In this document: piece by piece, positions 7,968-13,861 of the stretch
How the letters are laid out: every line of letters begins with the position of its first letter
Position numbering within the stretch: the stretch's first letter is position 1
NCBI GenBank assembly: GCA_964574395.1
Contig: CAZNNL010000037.1
Location: forward strand, 1-20,235
Source of the DNA: JAXGQD01 sp964574395
Lineage (GTDB): Bacteria > Bacillota > Clostridia > Saccharofermentanales > Fastidiosipilaceae
Length of the DNA: 20,235 bases
Direction of reading: 5' to 3'
The notes under the pieces: generated by a model
What the model was told of the DNA's origin: nothing
Seen by the model: only the letters and a program-made list of their open reading frames with translations
Database searches by the model: none
Position numbers and translations under genes: made by a program

Positions 7968-8975
7968 ATGATTCTCATCACTGGAGCAACCGGCCACGTA
8001 GGCAATACATTAGTGCATGATCTTTGCCAAAAAGGCGAAGCGATTCGTTTGTTTTTGCCAGACAATGAACCTGTAAAAGCCCTCGACGGACTCACCTTCG
8101 AACTCGTAACAGGTGATATTACAGATGCCGAAAAAGTCAACGAAGTCTGCCAAGACGTCGACTACGTCTACCATCTCGCAGGTTTGGTTGATATTAACCC
8201 CAAAGACTCCGACATGCTTGAACGCGTCAACGTGCAAGGCACCAAAAACATTGTCGACGCTTGTCTCGCTCAAAAGGTCAAGCGCCTTGTTTACATTAGT
8301 TCTATTCACGCTATTCCCGAGCCGCCAAAGGGTATCGCTATTATCGAAGCGCAAGAAACTGCATTTCCAAACAAAGATTTACTTGGCCCCTACGCACGCT
8401 CCAAATCGCAGGCAACCGCTGAAGTTTACGCAGGCATCAAGCGCGGCTTAAATGCAGTCATGTTATTTCCCAGCGGTATTATTGGTCCCGGCGACTATCG
8501 CGGCTCCGAATTCGGTAAAGTTATTTCCTATCTTCTTGGCAAAAAGAACCAACACACCTTCGCCTGCTTCAACGGCGAATATAATTTCATAGATGTCAGA
8601 GACGTTTCTGCCGCCCTACAACTAGCCATGCATGTCGGTCGCAGTGGCGAAGGCTACGTGCTTTCCGGACATGCCTTGAGTATCGCCGACCTTTACAGAA
8701 TGGTCCTCTTAGAGGCAGGAAAGACATCTATTAAGCTCATCATGTTCCCCGTCACGCTCGTCAAATTCGCCGCAAAACTCGTGGGCACAGCTGCACGCGT
8801 CTTTCATTTCAAACCATTTTTCACACCCTATAGCATCAACGTCCTTCAGTCTAATTCTGAAATCGACTCAAGCAAAGCGGAAAAAGAACTGGGCTTCAAA
8901 GCACGCCCGCTGGAAGAAACCCTAATCGAAACGGTTCGTTGGTTGCAAAAACGAAAGGCTATGGGACTTAGTTGA
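7968..8975 (+). CDS. NAD-dependent epimerase/dehydratase-like extended SDR
   Basis: A 335-residue Rossmann-fold protein of the extended short-chain dehydrogenase/reductase superfamily. The N-terminal dinucleotide motif TGATGHVG (residues 5-12), the HLAG motif (69-72) after the fourth strand, Ser112 in YISSIHA and Tyr142-x-x-x-Lys146 in YARSK give a complete cofactor and catalytic set. The closest general types are dihydroflavonol-4-reductase-like and nucleotide-sugar epimerase-like SDRs; the substrate cannot be read from the sequence. AAAGGAG lies a few bases before ATG. It has its own candidate promoter and a strong terminator, so it is probably monocistronic. Its last codons are part of a tandem 48-bp duplication. 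Confidence 0.88.
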   Translation: MILITGATGHVGNTLVHDLCQKGEAIRLFLPDNEPVKALDGLTFELVTGDITDAEKVNEVCQDVDYVYHLAGLVDINPKDSDMLERVNVQGTKNIVDACLAQKVKRLVYISSIHAIPEPPKGIAIIEAQETAFPNKDLLGPYARSKSQATAEVYAGIKRGLNAVMLFPSGIIGPGDYRGSEFGKVISYLLGKKNQHTFACFNGEYNFIDVRDVSAALQLAMHVGRSGEGYVLSGHALSIADLYRMVLLEAGKTSIKLIMFPVTLVKFAAKLVGTAARVFHFKPFFTPYSINVLQSNSEIDSSKAEKELGFKARPLEETLIETVRWLQKRKAMGLS

Positions 8976-9037
8976 GTACTCTGAAAGCCGTTGCAAATAC
9001 GAAAGGCTATGGAAATTAATTAAACACAGAGAAAGCC
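8942..9037 (+). repeat. Tandem 48-bp duplication of the SDR gene 3' end
   Basis: Unit 1 (8942-8989) covers the last 11 sense codons and stop of the SDR gene; unit 2 (8990-9037) follows directly without gap. Both start GTTGCAAA, share CGAAAGGCTATGG and end GAAAGCC; about 38 of 48 positions agree. A third, truncated start (GTTGCTAAAGACGGCT, 9038 onward) forms the right arm of the terminator. Confidence 0.75.
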
Positions 9038-9060
9038 GTTGCTAAAGACGGCTTTTTTAT
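9032..9060 (+). terminator. Rho-independent terminator after the SDR gene
   Basis: AAAGCCG (9032-9038) and CGGCTTT (9049-9055) form a 7-bp stem with a 10-base loop, followed by more T residues and TATTTG. It lies between convergent genes; on the minus strand the tail is poorer in U, so it mainly serves the plus strand. Confidence 0.85.
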
Positions 9061-9066
9061 TTGTCC

Positions 9067-9813
9067 TTATGAAGTCAGGAGTTTGGGCATAGTTGTTGTG
9101 GAATAAATGAGTTGTTGTAAATCAGAGGGTAGTTTTGCCATGAAATCCACAAAGCTTTGGAAAATCAGTTTATGCCCTTCTTTTGTTGGATGGATGCCGT
9201 CATCGCAAATGGTCTCCCTGATATTCTTACGATCTAAAAAAGCGCTTCGGCAATCAACGAGTAAAGTATTAGTCTCATACGCGATACGCTCAACGTTGAT
9301 TGAGTAGAGTTCCTGGAAGCGGGAGATTTGATCTGGGGTCTTGATGCTTTTTAGAATTGCTTCAGTAGATAATCCGCGGCTACCTAAAAATGACAGATAA
9401 CGTTCCCCATCTACTGGTGGCAGATTCATCATAATAGGCAGGATGTTTTTTTCTTTTAAATACTCAAGGAGCTCTTTATATAGTTTTATGAAGACTGGTA
9501 ATGGTGTCTTGGGTTCGTATGCTTGGTCAGGATTTTCAGCAACTTGATCCCAGTAAAAATCGCAGTCGTTCCCACCAAATTCAAGAATCGCAAAACGCAT
9601 CTCCGGGTTCTTCTCCACCGCTTGTTTTACGGTCTGTATCCCTTTTTGAATAGTAGAACCAAATCGTGATCGGTTAACCAATTCGAAGTCGAACTTTTTA
9701 CCAAACTCAGCTATATGGATTTGATCAAGGTTTTTGTATTTTTCATCAGTCGAATCGAACACAACACCCTTCATGACTGAATCACCGAAAATATACGCCA
9801 GTCTTTTTATCAT
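9067..9813 (-). CDS. SGNH/GDSL-family hydrolase
   Basis: A 248-residue serine esterase/lipase-like enzyme of the SGNH fold. All four blocks are present: Ser12 in FGDSV, Gly52 in SRFGST, Asn82 in GGNDCD and the pair Asp205/His208 in DDGIHPT. There is no signal peptide, so it is probably cytosolic; deacetylation of a sugar or cleavage of a small ester is possible but the substrate is not visible. ATG at 9813 was preferred to the GTG at 9822 because GAGGTG, which overlaps that GTG, is a good ribosome site 6 bases before the ATG. It is single, with a good promoter upstream, and convergent with the SDR gene. Confidence 0.87.
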   Translation of the reverse strand: MIKRLAYIFGDSVMKGVVFDSTDEKYKNLDQIHIAEFGKKFDFELVNRSRFGSTIQKGIQTVKQAVEKNPEMRFAILEFGGNDCDFYWDQVAENPDQAYEPKTPLPVFIKLYKELLEYLKEKNILPIMMNLPPVDGERYLSFLGSRGLSTEAILKSIKTPDQISRFQELYSINVERIAYETNTLLVDCRSAFLDRKNIRETICDDGIHPTKEGHKLIFQSFVDFMAKLPSDLQQLIYSTTTMPKLLTS

Positions 9814-9861
9814 TTCTTGCACCTCGTCTTCAGCGGCTTTTCATCTAGTATTGATTTCTAG

Positions 9862-9888
9862 ATTATATCATTTTACATTCTTTGTAAA
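9862..9888 (-). promoter_or_regulatory. Promoter for the SGNH hydrolase gene
   Basis: On the minus strand TTTACA (9883-9888), a 15-base spacer and perfect TATAAT (9862-9867) preceded by TG one base upstream (extended -10, TGATATAAT). It is about 50 bases before the gene and shares the dyad TTTACA-5-TGTAAA (9872-9888) with the plus-strand promoter. Confidence 0.7.
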
Positions 9889-9899
9889 GCGAATATAAT
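9872..9899 (+). promoter_or_regulatory. Divergent plus-strand promoter reading into the repeat array
   Basis: TTTACA (9872-9877), a 16-base spacer and perfect TATAAT (9894-9899). It would start a leader of about 350 bases that includes all three palindromic repeats before the DUF1836 gene. No other gene lies between, so that gene is the natural target. Confidence 0.6.
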
Positions 9900-9992
9900 A
9901 GATGCAAGTTAAACTTCTGTGATGTTTAGCCTAAAATTGTAGTTTGTTGTAGTGGGTCGTTTCGGTTTTGGTGGTGGTTTTGAGGGCGGTTT

Positions 9993-10220
9993 GGACAAGT
10001 TTGCAAGCAAAGTAGGTTGTGCGGCTTCGGAAACCTCCCCCGCTTGAAAAGTTGACCAATTTGGGGGTGGTTTTGGACAAGTTTGCAAGCAAAGTAGGTT
10101 GTGCGGCTTCGGAAACCTCTCCCGCTTGAAAAGTTGACCAATTTGGGGCGGTTTTGGACAAGTTTGCAAGCAAAGTAGGTCGTGCGGCTTCGGAAACCTC
10201 TCCCGCTTGAAAAGTTGACC
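9993..10220. repeat. Three tandem 65-bp palindromic (hairpin) repeats
   Basis: Units are at 9993-10057, 10075-10139 and 10156-10220, separated by 17 and 16 bases of similar G/T-rich sequence (AATTTGGGG, then GGTTTT), giving a period of 81-82. Each unit starts GGACAAGTTTGCAAGC and ends GCTTGAAAAGTTGACC; these arms pair at 13 of 16 positions. A second short stem, AGGTT with AACCT, lies inside around GGCTTCGG. The stems are identical in all three units; only two loop positions vary. This is not CRISPR, because the spacers are themselves alike and far too short. Confidence 0.9.
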
Positions 10221-10222
10221 AT

Positions 10223-10240
10223 TTTAGAATTAACTCTAAA
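10223..10240. promoter_or_regulatory. Dyad next to the DUF1836 ribosome site
   Basis: TTTAGA (10223-10228) and TCTAAA (10235-10240) form a perfect 6-bp inverted repeat with a 6-base spacer, directly before GGATACGAGG, the ribosome site. It could be an operator or an RNA hairpin affecting translation; the role is inferred. Confidence 0.35.
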
Positions 10241-10254
10241 GGATACGAGGTTTT

Positions 10255-10797
10255 ATGAGTACAAATAAGAAAAACAGTCCGATACAAGAACAGCAGATTC
10301 ATCTCACCGATTGGCGCGATTTGCCTAGGATTGAGCTTTACATGGATCAAGTGATTGCGATTTTGCAGGAAGAAATGCGAGGTCTATGGGTACATGCCGA
10401 GGAAGCGAAAATTTCTGCTAGCATGGTCAACAACTATGTTAAAGTAAAACTTGTCCCTGCGCCTCTAAAAAAACGTTACGAGCGCCAGCACATCTGCGCT
10501 CTCCTAATAGTTTTTGTGCTGAAATCAGTTTTAAGTATGCAAGAATTAGCCATATTGTTGCCAGCTTTGGAAAAAGCATTCGAGGGCAATTGGGAGCACT
10601 TGCATAACTGTTTCATTTCGAACCTACGCAATGCCGTTGAACAGGAAGTATTTAACGAATCAGTTTCAGACGCACATGAGGGTACTCATCCTTCTGAACC
10701 TAATACAGAAATAGAGAAAATACTAAAGCATGCGGTTTTATCCTTTGCCGAACGTCTGAGAGCCCAGCGCTTGCTATCTCTTTTAAAGGAGTCATGA
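10255..10797 (+). CDS. DUF1836 domain protein (putative DNA-binding)
   Basis: A 180-residue soluble protein. The segment LPRIELYMDQVIAILQEEM (about residues 22-40), followed by ISASMVNNYVKVKLVPAPLK and KRYERQHICALLIVFVLKSV, is the DUF1836 pattern. In this family the N-terminal part resembles a MerR-like winged helix (MVNNYVK as recognition region), so a role as a transcription regulator is likely but unproven. GAGG lies 6 bases before ATG. It has no partner gene on its strand and stands directly behind the palindromic repeat array, under a promoter that also transcribes that array. The C-terminal 60 residues are not recognised. Confidence 0.8.
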   Translation: MSTNKKNSPIQEQQIHLTDWRDLPRIELYMDQVIAILQEEMRGLWVHAEEAKISASMVNNYVKVKLVPAPLKKRYERQHICALLIVFVLKSVLSMQELAILLPALEKAFEGNWEHLHNCFISNLRNAVEQEVFNESVSDAHEGTHPSEPNTEIEKILKHAVLSFAERLRAQRLLSLLKES

Positions 10798-10893
10798 TTT
10801 TCGGAAACTAATGGTTGAAGTGCCTTCGCATCTAAAACAGCTTGCCAAATTTGCGACTAATTTGGCACAGCGCCAGGTTTCACAAAGCCCCAG

Positions 10894-10920
10894 AAAAACC
10901 CAACTCAAACAACCAGTTGG
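10894..10920 (-). terminator. Rho-independent terminator after fetB-like gene
   Basis: On the minus strand CCAACT (10915-10920) and AGTTGG (10900-10905) form a 6-bp stem with a 9-base loop, followed by GTTTTT. The stem overlaps the last codons and stop of the fetB-like gene, so it is compact but well placed at the operon end. Confidence 0.6.
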
Positions 10921-11678
10921 TTCCTATCATTATAAAGTGTCTTGTAACCTAAATAGAGCGAGGCGAAAACAGCCAAGCACACCACGGTTGTAATCGCGAT
11001 CATAATGGCAATCTGATAAAGTATTGCGGTAGTCGGCAGAGTACCCGACAAAATTTGGCCAGTCATCATGCCCGGTAGTGCGATAATCCCCATACCCAGC
11101 ATAGAGTTCATCGTTGGTAATAGTGCGGTCTCCAAAGCCTGGTTTACAAAAGGCAACAGAATTTTATCCGGGCTAACACCAAAATTCAGCAGACTCTCCA
11201 CACGCCCGCGTTGACCTTTCAGGCTATCGTTAAACGATTTTATCCCTAGACTAACGCCGTTCATCGTGTTCCCCATGAGCATACCTGCGATAGGAATAAC
11301 ATACTGCGGATTGAGAAGGCTCTCACCCACCACAGCCACGATAAAATAAATTGTCACACCCAGTCCTGAAATCACCAGCGACAAGGCCACATAGATTTTG
11401 AAACGCTTATTAATTTCTTTATTTTTAGATAAAATACGGTGAATTGAAAATGTCATCATCGCGATAACATAGGCAAAAATAAACACAGGATGAGGATTCT
11501 GGAATATATAAGTCAAGATCAAACCTGCTAAAACTAGCTGAACGGTCATGCGCAGACTTGCAACTAAGAGCAACTTGGTTTGCTTGATTTGGCTCTTTTT
11601 CATCACTGCCAAAACGAGAATTAATAGCAGATATATCAAGGAGAACTGCCAAATCTGCATTTGTATGACTTCCCTCAT
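10905..11678 (-). CDS. fetB: ABC transporter permease, FetB/UPF0014 family
   Basis: A 257-residue integral membrane protein with about seven membrane segments. The UPF0014 signatures IPIAGMLMGNTMNGVSLG (middle) and LPGMMTGQILSGTLP (C-terminal third) are clear. In Escherichia coli FetAB is an iron exporter linked to oxidative-stress resistance; here iron is only inferred from the family. ATG at 11678 overlaps the fetA-like stop in an ATGA junction, and GAGGAG lies 5 bases before it, so the two subunits are probably translated together. It is the last gene of the minus-strand operon, with a terminator across its stop codon. Confidence 0.88.
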   Translation of the reverse strand: MREVIQMQIWQFSLIYLLLILVLAVMKKSQIKQTKLLLVASLRMTVQLVLAGLILTYIFQNPHPVFIFAYVIAMMTFSIHRILSKNKEINKRFKIYVALSLVISGLGVTIYFIVAVVGESLLNPQYVIPIAGMLMGNTMNGVSLGIKSFNDSLKGQRGRVESLLNFGVSPDKILLPFVNQALETALLPTMNSMLGMGIIALPGMMTGQILSGTLPTTAILYQIAIMIAITTVVCLAVFASLYLGYKTLYNDRNQLVV

Positions 11679-12313
11679 GAGCGCTCCTCTACTTTCAATT
11701 CGATGATTTGGTCGGCGTATAGTTTTGCCAAAGCTAAATCATGACTTACTACGATTAAGGTGATGCCTTCTGATTTACAAAAGTCTTTTAAATTACTAAA
11801 TAATTTCCTTGAAGTCGCTTCATCTAAAGCTGAGCTTGGTTCATCTAAAAGCAAAACTTCAGGTTTAAAGGATAGGCCAATTGCTAAAAAGACACGTTGT
11901 CTTTCTCCGCCTGACAAATTTTGCGTGACAGCATCTAAAAAAAAATCAGCTGCGCAAATGTCCAAATACCCTAAAATCTCACTAGCGCTCGGACTTTCGA
12001 TTTCTCGAAAATTATAATACTGCTGAAAATTCTCTCGAATACTCCCATCAAAGAGATAGCTACTCTGAGACATCAGCAAAACTTCACGCCGCAAGACAAG
12101 AGAATCAATAGACATAATATCTCTGTCTTGATACAAGACCATGCCTGAAGAAGGCGAAACGGTGGCATTCATCAATTTCAAGAGACTGGTTTTGCCACTA
12201 CCACTTTCACCACAAATAAAAGTGATACTCCCCCTCAAAAAATCCAAATCAGGAAAGTGAATGAAGTCTAAATAGCTAAGTCCTCTTGTGCTAATAATTG
12301 TGTTCTGATTCAT
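11675..12313 (-). CDS. fetA: ABC transporter ATP-binding protein, FetA-like
   Basis: A 212-residue ATPase partner of the FetB-like permease. Walker A GESGSGKT (residues 35-42), signature LSGGE (133-137), Walker B VLLLDE (153-158) and H-loop His191 are intact. The frame is open further upstream, to 12394, but ATG at 12313 was chosen. The longer version would overlap the NYN gene by over 70 bases, the extra residues are unlike an ABC N-terminus, and TTAAGG lies at a suitable distance. That weak ribosome site overlaps the NYN stop codon, so translation may be coupled. The family function is metal (iron) efflux; the substrate is inferred. Confidence 0.87.
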   Translation of the reverse strand: MNQNTIISTRGLSYLDFIHFPDLDFLRGSITFICGESGSGKTSLLKLMNATVSPSSGMVLYQDRDIMSIDSLVLRREVLLMSQSSYLFDGSIRENFQQYYNFREIESPSASEILGYLDICAADFFLDAVTQNLSGGERQRVFLAIGLSFKPEVLLLDEPSSALDEATSRKLFSNLKDFCKSEGITLIVVSHDLALAKLYADQIIELKVEERS

Positions 12314-12320
12314 GAAAGCC

Positions 12321-13127
12321 TTAACGTATCCGAATGAAAATGTGTTTGACGTTGTTTTGCCCGGTCGGCCGCTCGTTAATTTCGAACGAATCAATCGAAC
12401 GAATCAACGGGGTGAGTTTGGGATAGCCATAACTTCTAGAGTCAAACGCTGGTCTAACCTTCAGCAGTAGATTCCCTACATCTCCTAAGAACGCCCAACC
12501 TTGATCATCGGCTAAATCGGTGATACAGGACTTAATCAAATTAATCACGTCAGGACCCACTTCAAGGATGTGATGACCTGCGAGAATGTCGCTTTCATGG
12601 GGCGGACGACTGAGGCTCTGCACAACGCCGCTGCCGTCTGGCTCGCTTACTTCAACTCCTGTATCGATTTCGTTATCAATACTCAGAATTTCCAAGTAAA
12701 TAAATTTGTCACATGCCGCTATAAACGCGTTGGGCGTTTTTTGTTCGCCGATGCCGTAGACTGTTTTTCCCGCCTCACGCAGACGTGTTGCCAAGCGGGT
12801 AAAATCGCTGTCGGATGATACTAGGCAGAATCCATCAACCTTGTTTTCGTAAAGGATATCCATAGCATCGATAATCATGGCGGAGTCGGTGGCGTTTTTG
12901 CCATAGGTATAACCAAACTGTTGAACAGGCGCAATCGCATAATCAAGCAAAGTCATCTTCCATGTCAGCATATTGGGGCGCGTCCAGTCACCATAAATCC
13001 GCTTAATCGTAGGTGTGCCGTAAAGCGCAATCTCTTGCATCATGCCTTTTATAAAGCGCGCAGAAATGTTATCCGCGTCAATTAAAACGGCTAGCCGTTG
13101 GTCGTTTTTCTCATGTCTCATGTCCAT
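12321..13127 (-). CDS. NYN-domain putative RNase with C-terminal LOTUS (OST-HTH) domain
   Basis: A 268-residue protein. Residues 10-150 form an NYN (PIN-like, LabA/DUF88) domain with the acidic set expected for metal-dependent RNA cleavage: Asp17 and Asp19 in LIDADN, Asp81 in NATDSAMIID, and Asp106/Asp108 in SSDSDF. A polar linker (150-185) leads to a LOTUS-like module (about 192-268: VINLIKSCITDL, WAFLGDVGNLLLK, YPKLTPLIRS, then FIRIR), a fold that binds RNA in other proteins. Members are suspected RNA-processing nucleases; activity is inferred from the acidic residues. GGAGA lies 7 bases before ATG. It sits 18 bp after the yigZ-like gene and 7 bp before the fetA-like gene. Confidence 0.85.
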   Translation of the reverse strand: MDMRHEKNDQRLAVLIDADNISARFIKGMMQEIALYGTPTIKRIYGDWTRPNMLTWKMTLLDYAIAPVQQFGYTYGKNATDSAMIIDAMDILYENKVDGFCLVSSDSDFTRLATRLREAGKTVYGIGEQKTPNAFIAACDKFIYLEILSIDNEIDTGVEVSEPDGSGVVQSLSRPPHESDILAGHHILEVGPDVINLIKSCITDLADDQGWAFLGDVGNLLLKVRPAFDSRSYGYPKLTPLIRSIDSFEINERPTGQNNVKHIFIRIR

Positions 13128-13145
13128 TGTGTATCTCCATACATC

Positions 13146-13802
13146 CTAATTTTCAGGAAGAAGCATATTTTCGTCTGCCACATAGTCGCTCTCAAGATAG
13201 TCCGCTTGCAGACTGCCTGCTCCCAACTCTTGCAACAAACCCATCAACTGCTCTGTTTCGTCGCTGCGACATGCGAGTTTGCATTGTATTAACGCACCAA
13301 ATATTTCGTCGTAAAGCATCATACCCAGTTCGTTTATTTTGCTTTTACACATTTCATATAAGTGGTATGGCAAAACGCAAGCATACACATCAAGCCGACG
13401 CATCAAAACAGGCTTCGCTTCCTCAAGCGCACCTTCCGCTGCCGCCGCATACGCACGACTTAGTCCCCCCGTCCCCAGAAGCACTCCGCCAAAATAGCGC
13501 ACTACAACAACAACAAGCTGCGTCAAAGCTTGTCCATCCATTTTCTTCAGAACAGGTAAGCCCCCCGTCCCGGACGGTTCACCATCATCTGAATAACGTT
13601 GCATCATCTGTTTGTCCGAAAAACCACCTAGTCGCCATGCATACACATGATGCCTGGCTTGAGGATGTAAGGATTTGATATGGTTTAGAAATTCTTTGAC
13701 TTCTGTCTCATTTTCCACTGGCTTGGCATAGCCGATAAATCGCGATTTCTTTATCTCCAGTTCAAATTCTGACGCATGTCTGACTGTGGTATAATTTCCC
13801 AA
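13146..13802 (-). CDS. yigZ: YigZ/YvyE (IMPACT, UPF0029) family protein
   Basis: A 218-residue cytosolic protein of the IMPACT family, related to eukaryotic translation regulators, whose bacterial role is not settled. The core motifs are SRFIGYAKPV near the N-terminus, DDGEPSGTGGLPVL (about residues 72-85), VVRYFGGVLLGTGGL (100-114) and a smaller C-terminal EF-G-like domain. The start is TTG at 13802. GGAGG (13811-13815 on this strand) is 8 bases upstream, and the product then begins GNYTTVRHASEFELEIKKSRF-like, as in YvyE; an alternative TTG at 13817 would use part of that site as codons. It is first in the minus-strand operon and divergent from the ABC exporter. Confidence 0.88.
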   Translation of the reverse strand: MGNYTTVRHASEFELEIKKSRFIGYAKPVENETEVKEFLNHIKSLHPQARHHVYAWRLGGFSDKQMMQRYSDDGEPSGTGGLPVLKKMDGQALTQLVVVVVRYFGGVLLGTGGLSRAYAAAAEGALEEAKPVLMRRLDVYACVLPYHLYEMCKSKINELGMMLYDEIFGALIQCKLACRSDETEQLMGLLQELGAGSLQADYLESDYVADENMLLPEN

Positions 13803-13861
13803 GCATATCGCCTCCAAGGCTTTTCTACATCCATCTTAACATACTAGAAAGTGAAACTTAC

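Larger units (their letters stand above)
9814..10254. other. Intergenic region with divergent promoters and repeat array
   Basis: No convincing gene lies here. It holds the two back-to-back promoters at 9862-9899, a G/T-rich stretch (about 9940-9992), three 65-bp palindromic repeats (9993-10220), and a small dyad just before the DUF1836 ribosome site. The minus strand is open in all three frames across the array, but only because the repeat unit lacks stops. Confidence 0.8.

Noticed and set aside
9993..10220. Possible CRISPR array
   Set aside because: Units are 65 bp, internally palindromic over their whole length, and the 16-17-base spacers are nearly the same sequence; no cas gene is nearby.
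9909..10350. Three overlapping minus-strand reading frames (86-139 residues) across the repeat array
   Set aside because: They are translations of the same 81-82-bp repeat in all three frames, without good ribosome sites, and one runs into the DUF1836 gene. The openness comes from the repeat unit lacking stops on that strand.
10811..10993. Small plus-strand frame of 60 residues after the DUF1836 gene
   Set aside because: Overlaps the end of the fetB-like gene, has no ribosome site and no recognisable motif.
12314..12394. Longer N-terminus for the fetA-like gene
   Set aside because: Would overlap the NYN gene by over 70 bases and adds residues unlike an ABC ATPase; ATG at 12313 gives a family-sized protein.
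13127..13678. Plus-strand frame of 183 residues opposite the yigZ-like gene
   Set aside because: His/Pro/Ser-rich product without motifs, fully antisense to a clearly conserved gene.
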